Positions 44,267-52,907 are shown, counted from the first letter of the stretch. The stretch: DNA of 64,000 bases from Mesorhizobium sp. (GCA_004020645.1 SAQL01000001.1:275176-339175); one strand, 5' to 3'. Made by a program: numbers and translations. The notes: a model not told the origin generated them from the sequence alone.

Positions 44267-45592
44267 TCAGAAGGCGCCGACTTCGATTTTCGATCTGTCT
44301 GTGAAGCGTGACAGGCGGAATGGAGTCGGATCGACGCTTGCCGTGTCACCTGCGACCAGATCCGCCGCCAGATGGCCAATGCCAGGGCCGGCGCCGAAGC
44401 CGTGTCCGGAACAGCCTGCGGCGACGAACGCTCCGCCGATGCTGTCCACCGGTGAAATCACCGGTACTGCGTCCGGTGTGAAGTCGATATACCCACCCCA
44501 GGAGGACACGATGCCGGCATCGGCAATGGCGGGGAACAGGGCCCTTATCCGCGTCATGATGGTTGCTATCATCCGCTTGTCCGGAGCGGGATCGAGGACG
44601 CGGATGCGCTCAAAGGGGGTTGGCCTGTCGAGATGCCAGCGACGGAGTGTTTCCGGGCCTGCGAAGAGCGAGCGGCCGATGCCGATCTCGACGGCCTTCA
44701 GCCGTTTCATGAACATCGGCAGAAACGGGCGGGCATAGCGGATCCCCTGCGGCGTGATCTCGAGGGTCGCCCTGCCGCTGGCGGCTATCGTGTAGCTGCC
44801 GTCGATCCGGCGCGTCATTGCGAAGTCGGAGGTATAGACTGCCCCGCCAAAATCCGGTGCAGGAGCCGTCCGCAAGGTGGTCTGACGGACGCTGGCCTGC
44901 GGCAGCGAAACCGCATGCATGCGCAGGAAAGCAGAAGCCCAGGCGCCGGCGGCACAGAGCACCGCGCTGGTGCGGATGAGGCCTTTTTCGGTGACGACGC
45001 CGCTCACTTGCCCATTGGTGATATCCAGGCCGCGTGCCGCGCAGTTCTGATGAATGGTCGCGCCATGCTTGCGCGCGCCCTCGGCCACCCGAGGGGCGGC
45101 GAGCCAGGGCTCGGCCTTGCCATCGTCTGCCGCGTGGACGCCGCCCAGCCATTTGCGGCCGCCAGCCGCAGGAACGGCGGCAGTGGCCGCCTCGGCCGTA
45201 AGCATCCGCGTATTGACGTCGAACCGCCGCGCAACCGCGCGCCACTTGTCCCATTCGGCGAGCTGCTTTGGATCGTCCGTCGCATAGACGAGCCCGCAAC
45301 GGCGGAAGCCAAGGTCAAGCCCGATCTCTTCTGTGAGCTCTTCCCACAGCCGCAGCGCCAGGTTGGCAAGCGGCAATTCACGTGCGTCGCGGTTCTGCCG
45401 ACGGCACCAGCCCCAGTTCCGGCTTGACTGTTCGCAGCCGACATAGCCCTTTTCGATCAGCGCCACCGACAGGCCGCGCCGCGCCAGGAAATAGGCCGCG
45501 CTGGCGCCGACAATCCCGCCGCCGACCACCACGACGTCCACTGACTTGGGGAGCGTTTCATCGCTGCTGATGTGGTGGATTAAAGGGGACAT
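44267..45592 (-). CDS. FAD-dependent DAO-fold oxidoreductase, SRNWGW subgroup (copy 2)
   Basis: This 441-residue flavoenzyme is the same length as its paralogue at 28175. It has the FAD motif VDVVVVGGGIVGASAAYFL near residue 18 and EQSSRNWGWCRRQNRDAREL near 53, and ends with GCSGHGFGAGPGIG. The ATG at 45592 was chosen because it matches the paralogue's N-terminus; the frame runs further upstream without family similarity. It is encoded ahead of the Asp/Glu racemase-like gene, so an amino acid of either configuration may be the substrate. Confidence 0.85.
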   Translation of the reverse strand: MSPLIHHISSDETLPKSVDVVVVGGGIVGASAAYFLARRGLSVALIEKGYVGCEQSSRNWGWCRRQNRDARELPLANLALRLWEELTEEIGLDLGFRRCGLVYATDDPKQLAEWDKWRAVARRFDVNTRMLTAEAATAAVPAAGGRKWLGGVHAADDGKAEPWLAAPRVAEGARKHGATIHQNCAARGLDITNGQVSGVVTEKGLIRTSAVLCAAGAWASAFLRMHAVSLPQASVRQTTLRTAPAPDFGGAVYTSDFAMTRRIDGSYTIAASGRATLEITPQGIRYARPFLPMFMKRLKAVEIGIGRSLFAGPETLRRWHLDRPTPFERIRVLDPAPDKRMIATIMTRIRALFPAIADAGIVSSWGGYIDFTPDAVPVISPVDSIGGAFVAAGCSGHGFGAGPGIGHLAADLVAGDTASVDPTPFRLSRFTDRSKIEVGAF

Positions 45593-45749
45593 GGGGGCCT
45601 CGGCAATCAATGAGCGCTCCCAGTATCGGCGACCGGTGCCGCAGAATGCACTGACTGCAGCCGCATTTCGGTATCTTGCACCGAATATCGCCGGCATCCG
45701 GCAAGTGACGGCGATTTTATCGTCGTCAAGAGCTGCGGTGCTGCCGTTT

Positions 45750-45955
45750 TTGAGGCCGGCGGCGCGGTATCCACGACAACATGAAGACCGCAATCGACAA
45801 AGTCGGCCGTGGCAAGGAGCGCGACGTCAATGTCCGCTTCATGGCCATGGCCAGCCACTATCTGTCGAGCCCGCGTTCTCCAATCCGGCATCGGGCTGGG
45901 AGAAGGGACAGGTCGAGAAGAATGTCCAGGAAGCCCGCAACCGCCTTTGGCAATC
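45750..45955 (+). pseudogene. istA: Fragment of an IS21-family transposase (IstA)
   Basis: Read in consecutive frames this gives RRGIHDNMKTAIDKVGRGK, then NVRFMAMASHYL, and after a frameshift near 45870, NPASGWEKGQVEKNVQEARN followed by RLWQS. These are the conserved segments of the IstA catalytic core, including the Glu of the DDE triad in the WEKGQVEKNVQ region. Nothing of the N-terminal HTH or of IstB is present, and the flanks diverge abruptly. It is a dead insertion-sequence remnant of about 200 bases lying between the FAD oxidoreductase and HAD genes; the rest of 45593-46209 shows no gene. Confidence 0.8.
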
Positions 45956-46209
45956 CATCCTACGCGCCCCAGTCGTTGAGGCGGCCTTTCTCGTCTCCCG
46001 AAAGCCGCCCTTTCTGCTCCTCTGTCTCCTTCACCAAACCGAGGCCACGCTTCAGCTGGCAGGGCGAAAGAGACAGCACAGCGGAAGGGCGTGCTGGTTT
46101 TGCGGTCGACCGGAGGGCCTTCTGCTGAATGACCAAGCATTGCGGCACATTCTGCCAAACGCCTGCGGCTATGCTCGGCTGATAGGGCAGATTGACAGGA
46201 ACCAAGGAC

Positions 46210-46878
46210 ATGGATCGCTTCCGGCCGAAATACGTGACTTTTGATTGCCACGGCACGCTCATCAATTTCCAAATGGCGGAAGCCGCCATGGATCTGTTCG
46301 GTCATCTTCTGGATGGGCCGCGCATGGACGAATTCATCAGAAACTTCCAGGGCTACCGCCTCGATGAGGTGCTGCAGGACTGGAAGCCTTATGCGGATGT
46401 CGTTCACAACGCACTGGAACGCACCTGCCGCCGCAACAGCGTCGCATTCCGTGCCGAAGACGCCGAAACGATCTATAACCGCATCCCGACCTGGGGGCCG
46501 CATCCGGACGTACCCGAGGGATTGGCTAAACTGGCGAAGGAAATTCCGTTGGTCACCCTGACGAACTCCATGGTGGCCCAGATTCCGTCGAACGTGGCAA
46601 AGCTCGGTGCGCCCTTTCATGCCGTCTTGACCGCTGAAGAGGCGGGTGCCTACAAGCCGCACTTCAAGGCGTTCGAATACATGTTCGACATGCTGGGTTG
46701 CGGCCCGGAGGATATCACGCACGTGTCCTCGTCTTTCCGCCACGACCTGATGTCCGCCTATGATCTGGGGATCAAGAGCAAGGTCTGGGTCAATCGCGGC
46801 CACGAGCCGGCCAATCCCTTTTACGAATACACCGAAATCCGCGATGTGACGCAGCTACCAGGCGTTTTCGGACTCTGA
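46210..46878 (+). CDS. Type II haloacid dehalogenase-like HAD hydrolase (copy 2 of 2)
   Basis: This 222-residue HAD enzyme is closely related to the one at 23235: MDRFRPKYVTFDCHGTLINF with the nucleophile Asp, LTNSM as motif II, GAYKPHFKAFEYMFDMLG, and the identical end segment VNRGHEPANPFYEY. In the first motif a His replaces the Tyr usual in dehalogenases (DCHGT rather than DCYGT), which may mean a different reaction. The ATG at 46210 gives an N-terminus that matches the paralogue. The start region is preceded by transposase debris, so its promoter may have been altered. Confidence 0.83.
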   Translation: MDRFRPKYVTFDCHGTLINFQMAEAAMDLFGHLLDGPRMDEFIRNFQGYRLDEVLQDWKPYADVVHNALERTCRRNSVAFRAEDAETIYNRIPTWGPHPDVPEGLAKLAKEIPLVTLTNSMVAQIPSNVAKLGAPFHAVLTAEEAGAYKPHFKAFEYMFDMLGCGPEDITHVSSSFRHDLMSAYDLGIKSKVWVNRGHEPANPFYEYTEIRDVTQLPGVFGL

Positions 46879-47104
46879 GGGGCGAGGATAGGCCGGAGCC
46901 CCGCAGAGCACTGCGCCCATTTCCGAGGGCTGCCAGCGGCGCCGTCTCAAATACCGCGAGAAACAGAACTGCGGGGCGCCATCGCTGGAGCGCTCGATCG
47001 TCGAAGCATGAAGAACAACCGTCCCCAACAGGCGAGGATCTTTCGAATTGGGTGCTTGTGGTGATCTGGTCCCCGATGAAGAAGCTGGTCAGCTCGATGG
47101 CGCT

Positions 47105-48178
47105 ATGACGGCAGGATGCGACCATCTGCCTAACGCGGCAGCTTCAACCGACGCCTATTTTCGCGCTGCCGCCGCAATCCTGGCGATGCGGCCGGGCGCC
47201 TCCGAACCGGACATGTCGGCGGCACTGCTGAAGCGCCACTACGGATTGACGGGATCGATCGCGACTTTGTCCTCCGAGGTTGAGCGCACCGTTGAGGTCA
47301 ACCTGTCGGACGGCCGCCGGTTGATCCTGAAGACGTCGGCAACAGCGGAGGCGGTCGACAGCTTTCGTTTTCAAACCGCCGCCATGGCCGGATTGCAAGG
47401 GTTCACGGGCTTCGTTGCACCCGAAGTGCTCCGCACGACCAGCGGCGGATTGATGTTTGAGCAAGAGGGGACATGCGGGTACCTGCAGACCCGGATTGAA
47501 GGCATTCCGCTGCACCAGGCGACGCCAACTCCAGACCTGCTTTTTCGAACCGGCAGTGCTCTTGCCTGCCTGGACCTGGCACTTGAGCTGGTCAGTGTGC
47601 CCGCGGCTCACCGTCCCGTTCTTTGGCATGTCGGTTGCTGGTCGAGGTTGATGGAACTGGAGCAATACCTGCCATCCGGGAGCATTGCCGATAACGTACG
47701 CGTCGCGATGGCGGAGTATGCGGAGTTCGTTGAGCCACAAATCTCTGACGTGGCGTGGCAGGTAACTCATAATGATCCCAGCCCATTCAATATGATGGTG
47801 ACTGGCCAGGGAATGGGTTTCATCGATTTCGGCGATGGCTGCTGGAGCCCCAGGATCCAGGACCTGGCGATCGCAGCAAGTCACGTCGTACGGGATTCGA
47901 CACTTCCTTTGGGGGGAGCCGAGCATCTTATTGCCGGCTACGCCTCTGTCATTGCACTTTCGGCACTGGAAGCAAAACTGCTCGTCGGACTGATGCGGGC
48001 GCGACAAAGTGCGTTGATCCTGGTCAACTACTGGCGATCCCACCTTTTTCCGGCCGATGCCCAGTACATCAAAAAGAATGTCTCGCGTGCCGAGCACGGA
48101 CTTTCCATCCTGGCGCCTCTTGGTGTCGCATCGGGCGAGGTGGCCGTCCTGGCGGCAATGTCGTCGTTTCAGCCGTAA
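47105..48178 (+). CDS. Hydroxylysine-kinase-like phosphotransferase (APH family)
   Basis: This 357-residue soluble kinase has the aminoglycoside-phosphotransferase/choline-kinase fold. The N-lobe Lys is in RLILKTSA near residue 75, the catalytic loop is VTHNDPSPFNMMV (Asp and Asn) near 220 and the metal-binding Asp is in GFIDFGDG near 240. It would phosphorylate a hydroxyl group on a small amine or amino acid. The next gene, 87 bases on, encodes a phospho-lyase of the AGXT2L family, and the kinase plus phospho-lyase pairing is known for hydroxylysine and ethanolamine phosphate. An earlier in-frame start at 47048 is less likely. Confidence 0.8.
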   Translation: MTAGCDHLPNAAASTDAYFRAAAAILAMRPGASEPDMSAALLKRHYGLTGSIATLSSEVERTVEVNLSDGRRLILKTSATAEAVDSFRFQTAAMAGLQGFTGFVAPEVLRTTSGGLMFEQEGTCGYLQTRIEGIPLHQATPTPDLLFRTGSALACLDLALELVSVPAAHRPVLWHVGCWSRLMELEQYLPSGSIADNVRVAMAEYAEFVEPQISDVAWQVTHNDPSPFNMMVTGQGMGFIDFGDGCWSPRIQDLAIAASHVVRDSTLPLGGAEHLIAGYASVIALSALEAKLLVGLMRARQSALILVNYWRSHLFPADAQYIKKNVSRAEHGLSILAPLGVASGEVAVLAAMSSFQP

Positions 48179-48265
48179 CGCATTTTCGGTTTGCTCGCCC
48201 GGCACGCTAACCAAAAGACGAACCGCGAAATGATCAAGGTAACTCTTTCAGATAGGCAGCAGCAC

Positions 48266-49594
48266 ATGTCCACAGATCTCATGCCTAATCGCTACAGGCC
48301 CGGCGAATCCGACCTTCCGAGGCGCGAGTCCGAGCTAATTGCTCGCCGTGACGAAGTACTTGGGGCCTCCTATCGGCTCCAGTACCGCCGGCCCGTGCAC
48401 TTCGTTCGCGGTGAAGGCATGTGGCTCTACGACCCTGACGAGCGCGCCTATCTTGATTTCTACAACAACGTGCCGTCGCTCGGCCATTGCCACCCAGAAG
48501 TAAACGCCGCGATGGCTGAGCAGGCGGGCCGGATAAGCGCCAACACGCGCTATCTCGAGCCAAAACTTATCGACTATGCCGAGCGACTGGTTGACACTTT
48601 CCCAAGCGAGCTCGACCGGGTGGTTTTTACGTGCACGGGGAGTGAATCCAACGATTTGGCCCTGCGTATCGCGCGATTTGCGAGCGGCAATGAAGGCGTG
48701 ATCGTCTCGAGCTACGCCTATCACGGCACCAGCGCGGCTGTCGCCGCGGTTTCCCCGAACCTGGGCGACGCAGTCAAGCTCAGCCCATTCGTGCGCATGG
48801 TCTCCCTGCCGGGGCCGGCGGGTGTGCCGGAAGCCCAGGCTGCGGACTTTTTCGAGGCGCAAGTGCGCGCGGCCATTGTGGATCTGAACCGTCGTGGCAT
48901 CGGCGTTGCGGCCCTGCTCATCGACAGTATTTTTTCCAGCGATGGCGTGTGGGTCGATCCTCCTGGCTTCATTGCCAGTGGAGTTGCGGCGGTGCGGGAG
49001 GTAGGTGGCCTCGTCATCGCCGATGAAGTTCAGCCGGGTTTTGGGCGAACCGGCGCTCATATGTGGGGCTTTGAACGGCACCGGATCGTTCCGGATCTCG
49101 CTACCCTCGGCAAGCCGATGGGCAACGGATTTCCAATTGGCGCGGTCGTTGGTCGCAAAGCACCGATGGAGCAATTTGGCGCCACCTCTCGCTATTCGAA
49201 CACGTTCGCCGGAAACACGGTTGGCATAGCGACCGCGGACGCCGTGCTGGCGATCCTGCAGCGCGACCAGATCCCCCAGAAAGCGCTTGCCATGAGCCAG
49301 CGCCTCCGAGCCGGGCTGGAGAAAATCGCGCAGCAGCAACCCGGAATTCTTGCGATCCGCAACGCCGGTCTCTTCTTTGGCGTCGACATCGGGTCAGAGG
49401 GCACAGCCGCGACAGTCCGGCGTTCCATGGCGCTGGATGTCGTGAACGCAATGCGCGACGACGGCGTACTAATCAGCACGACTGGCGCCAACGAGGATTC
49501 GCTCAAAGTGCGCCCGCCGCTCGTCTGCCAGGCCGAGCATGTCGACCTCTTCCTTGCAGCCATGGAGCGGGCGCTCATCAAGGTCGCGGGCTAG
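48266..49594 (+). CDS. Class III PLP enzyme of the phospho-lyase (AGXT2L/ETNPPL/PHYKPL) type
   Basis: This 442-residue PLP enzyme has an aminotransferase III fold, but its signatures are those of ethanolamine-phosphate and 5-phosphohydroxylysine phospho-lyases: YLDFYNNVPSLGHCHPEV, SANTRYLEPKLIDYAERL, CTGSESNDLALRIAR, IADEVQPGFGRTG, and the Schiff-base lysine in TLGKPMGNGFPIGAV. These enzymes eliminate phosphate and ammonia from a phosphorylated amino-alcohol to give an aldehyde. The kinase encoded upstream would make the substrate. The ATG at 48266 is preceded by AGGCAG; an in-frame ATG at 48230 is possible. Could alternatively be a genuine aminotransferase. Confidence 0.82.
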   Translation: MSTDLMPNRYRPGESDLPRRESELIARRDEVLGASYRLQYRRPVHFVRGEGMWLYDPDERAYLDFYNNVPSLGHCHPEVNAAMAEQAGRISANTRYLEPKLIDYAERLVDTFPSELDRVVFTCTGSESNDLALRIARFASGNEGVIVSSYAYHGTSAAVAAVSPNLGDAVKLSPFVRMVSLPGPAGVPEAQAADFFEAQVRAAIVDLNRRGIGVAALLIDSIFSSDGVWVDPPGFIASGVAAVREVGGLVIADEVQPGFGRTGAHMWGFERHRIVPDLATLGKPMGNGFPIGAVVGRKAPMEQFGATSRYSNTFAGNTVGIATADAVLAILQRDQIPQKALAMSQRLRAGLEKIAQQQPGILAIRNAGLFFGVDIGSEGTAATVRRSMALDVVNAMRDDGVLISTTGANEDSLKVRPPLVCQAEHVDLFLAAMERALIKVAG

Positions 49595-49617
49595 ACCGCA
49601 TGCCTGCGACCAGGTGG

Positions 49618-49644
49618 CCAGGTCCTGGTTCCCAGGTCCTGGTT
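49618..49644. repeat. Short tandem repeat between convergent genes
   Basis: CCAGGTCCTGGTT occurs at 49618-49630 and again at 49632-49644. Each unit is itself nearly palindromic, so the RNA could fold into a small hairpin between the two convergent genes. No T run is present. Confidence 0.4.
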
Positions 49645-49700
49645 CAACGCGTGCCGACATTGGCGGTGTCGGTCGGCCACTTCGGGGCCTGTCGGCGGGA

Positions 49701-50978
49701 TCAGGCAAGCAGATCCTTCAGCCGATAATAGGTGCCCACCATTGGCAGGAACCACGGCTTGCCGGTATGTAGCGGGACGGCATTCCAGTCCATGCCGCCG
49801 ATTGGATTGATATCCGTGCGGCCCATTGCAATGTCCGCCAAGACATTTCCGATCAGCGTCGAGAGCTGCGCGCCATGTCCTGAATAGCCCATGCCGTAGA
49901 TCAGGCCATCGGCGGTGCCGGCGCGCGGATAGCGGTCTTGCGTGCAGCCGACGAGACCGCCCCAGCAATAGTCGATTTCGACATCGGCCAGTTGCGGGAA
50001 CACATCGAGCATCTGCTTGCGCAAAAGCTCTCCGGAACGCACGTCCGTCTTCTGGTTAGAGGCAGCCGAGAACTTCGCACGCCCGCCGAACAAGAGTCTG
50101 TTGTCCGGGGTGAGTCGGAAGTAGTTGGCGATGTTGAGCGAGTTCGTGTAGTTCCGATTGCCCGGCAGGGTTGCCGTGACCTCCTCGGGGGTAAGCGGGC
50201 GCGTCACGACGATGAAAGATGCAATTGGCATCATCCGTCGCCGATAGTAGTCAAAATTCTCTGACGTATAGGCGTCGGTCGCAAGGATGACCCGGCGGGC
50301 AGCGAGCGAGCCGGTCGGCGAAGTGATCCGCCAGCCATCTGACACCCGGATGCAGGACTGGACGGGATTGTGCTCCCAGATCGTCGCACCATGGCGAGCG
50401 GCGGCGCCCGCCATGCCATTGGCATACTGGCCCATGTGCATCATCGCCGACCTGGGTGACAGCACCGCGCCGTGAAAGGCCTCCGAACCCAGTTCCTTGC
50501 GGATATCGCCACGTGAGAGCCACTCCACCGAGGGATCCACTTCGCGGCGAAGCTCTTCGCACATGGCCTGCAGCCCCTTCACATGCGATGGCTTGGATGC
50601 AAGCTTGAGTTTGCCTCCCCTGCGGAAGCTGCAGTCGATGCCCTCTTCAGCGATGATGGCTTCGATCATGTCGATGGAGTCATCGTAGGAGCGCCAAAAC
50701 TGACGAGCCTTGGCCTCTCCAAAGTGGGCCTTGGCCGCGCCAAAACTGGCGAAGTGACCACTGTTGAGGTGCCCGCCATTGCGCCCCGATGCACCATATC
50801 CGACATGCTCGGCCTCGATGAGTGCCACCTTCACGCCTGACTTGGCCAGTTTGCGCGCGGCATTGAGACCGGTGAAGCCCGCCCCAATTACGGCGACTTC
50901 GAAATCGCCTGAGAGGGGTTCGCGGGTCGCCCCAGCAAAGGCTTTCGACGTATCATGCCAATAGGAGGTAAATTTCAT
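49701..50978 (-). CDS. FAD-dependent DAO-fold oxidoreductase, RNGG subgroup (PuuB-like), copy 3
   Basis: This 425-residue flavoenzyme starts with KFTSYWHDTSKAF, has the FAD motif VAVIGAGFTGLNAARKLAKSG near residue 30, GASGRNGGHLNSGHF near 65, DYCWGGLVGCTQDRYPRAG and GMGYSGHGAQLSTLIGN toward the end, and closes with YYRLKDLLA. This is the full set of PuuB features. AGAGGTGTTCAA precedes the ATG at 50978. The dead fragment at 29670-29870 is closest to this protein's C-terminus. It converges on the phospho-lyase gene and would oxidise an amine or its N-acyl/gamma-glutamyl derivative. Confidence 0.88.
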   Translation of the reverse strand: MKFTSYWHDTSKAFAGATREPLSGDFEVAVIGAGFTGLNAARKLAKSGVKVALIEAEHVGYGASGRNGGHLNSGHFASFGAAKAHFGEAKARQFWRSYDDSIDMIEAIIAEEGIDCSFRRGGKLKLASKPSHVKGLQAMCEELRREVDPSVEWLSRGDIRKELGSEAFHGAVLSPRSAMMHMGQYANGMAGAAARHGATIWEHNPVQSCIRVSDGWRITSPTGSLAARRVILATDAYTSENFDYYRRRMMPIASFIVVTRPLTPEEVTATLPGNRNYTNSLNIANYFRLTPDNRLLFGGRAKFSAASNQKTDVRSGELLRKQMLDVFPQLADVEIDYCWGGLVGCTQDRYPRAGTADGLIYGMGYSGHGAQLSTLIGNVLADIAMGRTDINPIGGMDWNAVPLHTGKPWFLPMVGTYYRLKDLLA

Positions 50979-51374
50979 TTGAACACCTCTCGCGCTCGTC
51001 GGGACGCCGACAGGATGAAGTGTAGCTCCGTTCCCGCGCCGTGAGGTGCGGCCCTTCCCATGGGCCTGCAACAATCAGTCGTCCTGCGCGGCGGAAACCG
51101 CAGGAAATGCGGCCGCGGCGCAGACTCCGCGAGGACGCGCGGCGGTTGCCAGGCTAAATCCCCTTGATGATAGCGGGCCGCGCTGAGTGGTCAGCTTTCG
51201 GATGACCTGGCCTTCATCGCTTTCGTGCACATTCAGGTGACCAATCCGGGCTCAAGCGCCGCTTCTCAGAAGCTTCCGTCGCTGTTAAGCGTGTTTTTGG
51301 ATATGATATGGGAACTTCTTTATCCGTCGGTCCGGTGGGCATTGGACGGATTGAGAGCGAAAGAGCGGCATGAA
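50979..51374. other. Region between the FAD oxidoreductase promoter and the dusA fragment
   Basis: About 400 bases with no recognised gene. It should include the promoter of the PuuB-like gene on the minus strand, and toward 51.3 kb it becomes visibly more AT-rich. The dusA fragment's frame stays open upstream of 51375, but without any family character. Confidence 0.45.
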
Positions 51375-51461
51375 ATGAATTACTTAAGCATGCGGTTTGC
51401 CATTGCACCTATGATGGATTGGACGGACATCGCGAAAAGCAACGTCTATTCAGCAACTTAA
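51375..51461 (+). pseudogene. dusA: Displaced 5' end of dusA (tRNA-dihydrouridine synthase A)
   Basis: The frame reads MNYLSMRFAIAPMMDWTD and then leaves the family, ending at a TAA at 51459-51461. MRFAIAPMMDWTD is the conserved DusA N-terminus holding the first FMN-binding strand, so only about 18 codons of the gene are here. The 5' end of dusA is a known integration target for prophages and genomic islands; a displaced start fragment joined to foreign sequence is what such an event leaves behind. It runs directly into the direct repeat at 51430. Confidence 0.75.
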
Positions 51462-51518
51462 GGGGCGTCACCTCCTCGAAGTTGTACTGCTGTCGTACTC
51501 GTCAGCAGCGCTTTGGGC
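51430..51518 (+). repeat. Direct repeat copy A, candidate attachment-site flank
   Basis: It begins with TCGCGAAAAGCAACGT, identical to the start of copy B (56484-56568), and the similarity continues with a few small gaps through the AGTTGTACTG and TACTCGTC segments to TTTGGGC. The copies are about 5 kb apart in the same orientation. Copy A overlaps the 3' part of the dusA fragment, as expected for one end of an island integrated in dusA. Confidence 0.72.
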
Positions 51519-51888
51519 ACAAAATGGGTCGCGTTTCAGAGTTGCGTGATTAGTGCAGGATTTGAACCTGTGAACTTCAGGGTGTGAGTTTTCGAGCCGG
51601 AATGCTGGTGCAGGGGCGCCTAAGTATCTCCCGTTTTCGCTTACGCCCACAGGGTCTTCCTTGCCTACGTGCGCTCGCTGCTGCCTACCAGAATGACCGA
51701 CACCCCAAGCGGTCCGTTTGGGAAGATAGGGTTGACAAGAAAGTGCGATGTCCGCTCAGGGGCCGACTACCGACTGTCCGCTGCTGGGCTATCTAACCGA
51801 GGTGAAAGCGGACACAAAACCGTCGGATGCCAGGGTCTGGAATACAGCCCAAAGCGGTCGAAAATGGACTTCTCCCGCATAGGCACAG
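51519..51888. other. Intergenic stretch inside the repeat-bounded block
   Basis: About 370 bases with no gene recognised. AGGATTTGAACCT near 51558 resembles a tRNA T-arm on the minus strand, but no D-arm, anticodon arm or acceptor stem could be built around it. It probably represents decayed island DNA downstream of the AraC gene. Confidence 0.4.
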
Positions 51889-52770
51889 TTACGCGGCCTC
51901 GCCTCGAAGGCGCAGTACATCCTTGGATGGCGGTAAACCGAACTGCCGGGCATATTCCCTGCTGAACTGGTTCGGGCTTTCGTAGCCCACACCGAACGCC
52001 ACCGAAGTAGCGTTTCCTTCTCCGGCCATAAGAAGCGTCCGCGCATGCAACAGCCGGACTTGCTTCTGGTACTGGATCGGGCTCAGCGCGGTGACAGCCT
52101 TGAAATGACGATGGAACGCCGAAACGCTCAGGGCCGCCATTTCGGCAAGCGCCTCGACCTTCAAAGGCTTTGCGAAGTTCTCCCTGATCCACTGGATCAC
52201 GACGGCGATCCGTGAGAGCGCCGCATCTGGTGCCGCGATGTCCCGAAGCATCCAGCCGAGCGGCCCCTGCAGCACCCGGAAGAGGATCTCCCTTTCGTAG
52301 GCAGGCGCGAGCACGGCAGCCTCGTCCGGCCGGTCCATAAGCCGAAGCATCCGCACCCAGGCGTCGAGGAACTCGTTGTTGACCGGTGCGACCGAGAAGC
52401 CCGATCCAAATAGCTTGCTGCAGATCTGAACGGGAAGGTCGCTAATCAGCGACGCGACCGCCGGAGGATGAAGCGTCAGGCTGACCGCGAGATACGGCTC
52501 CCCGGAGGCCGACGGATGCACCGATCCCACGGCCGGAAGATCGACCGATATGACGAAATAGGTGGCCGGATCGTAGGCAAAAGTCCGCTCGCCAACCGTC
52601 ATCGTCTTCGAGCCCGTCAGGATCAGGTTGATCATCGGCTCATAGACGGCCGAAAGCCGATGTTCCGGTATCTCGCCCTGCACCATGGCGACACGGGGGA
52701 TGCCCGTTTCCGTTCGGCGGTTTTCGGCCGACGAGGCCAAGCTGCGCAGTTCCTGAAGTTGCTTTTCCAT
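51889..52770 (-). CDS. AraC-family transcriptional regulator
   Basis: This 293-residue protein has an N-terminal AraC_N cupin-like domain (about residues 15-165; VYEPMINLILTGSKTMTVG is typical of this subgroup) and a C-terminal double HTH (about 190-285; LSVSAFHRHFKAVTALSPIQYQK and VAFGVGYESPNQFSREYARQFG). The ATG at 52770 fits the subgroup N-terminus. It is divergent from the SDR gene that starts 137 bases away, and regulators of this subgroup are often encoded beside a single SDR or aldo-keto reductase gene that they activate, so it very probably controls the five-gene operon to its right. Confidence 0.9.
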   Translation of the reverse strand: MEKQLQELRSLASSAENRRTETGIPRVAMVQGEIPEHRLSAVYEPMINLILTGSKTMTVGERTFAYDPATYFVISVDLPAVGSVHPSASGEPYLAVSLTLHPPAVASLISDLPVQICSKLFGSGFSVAPVNNEFLDAWVRMLRLMDRPDEAAVLAPAYEREILFRVLQGPLGWMLRDIAAPDAALSRIAVVIQWIRENFAKPLKVEALAEMAALSVSAFHRHFKAVTALSPIQYQKQVRLLHARTLLMAGEGNATSVAFGVGYESPNQFSREYARQFGLPPSKDVLRLRGEAA

Positions 52771-52907
52771 GAGGGCGAAGGTGACAGACTGAGGTCGGCT
52801 CCGCAAGCGCGAAGCAGAAATAGGCAAGTTTCAGAGAGAAATGGGTGAGCGCCAGAGATGGCACGGGCCTAGCTTCAGGTCATGCCGAACAGAGAAGGAA
52901 AAGCCCC

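Noticed and set aside
51545..51605. AGGATTTGAACCT as the T-arm of a tRNA gene on the minus strand
   Set aside because: Only the T-loop-like core is present; the stem has a mismatch and no D-arm, anticodon arm or acceptor stem can be built around it.
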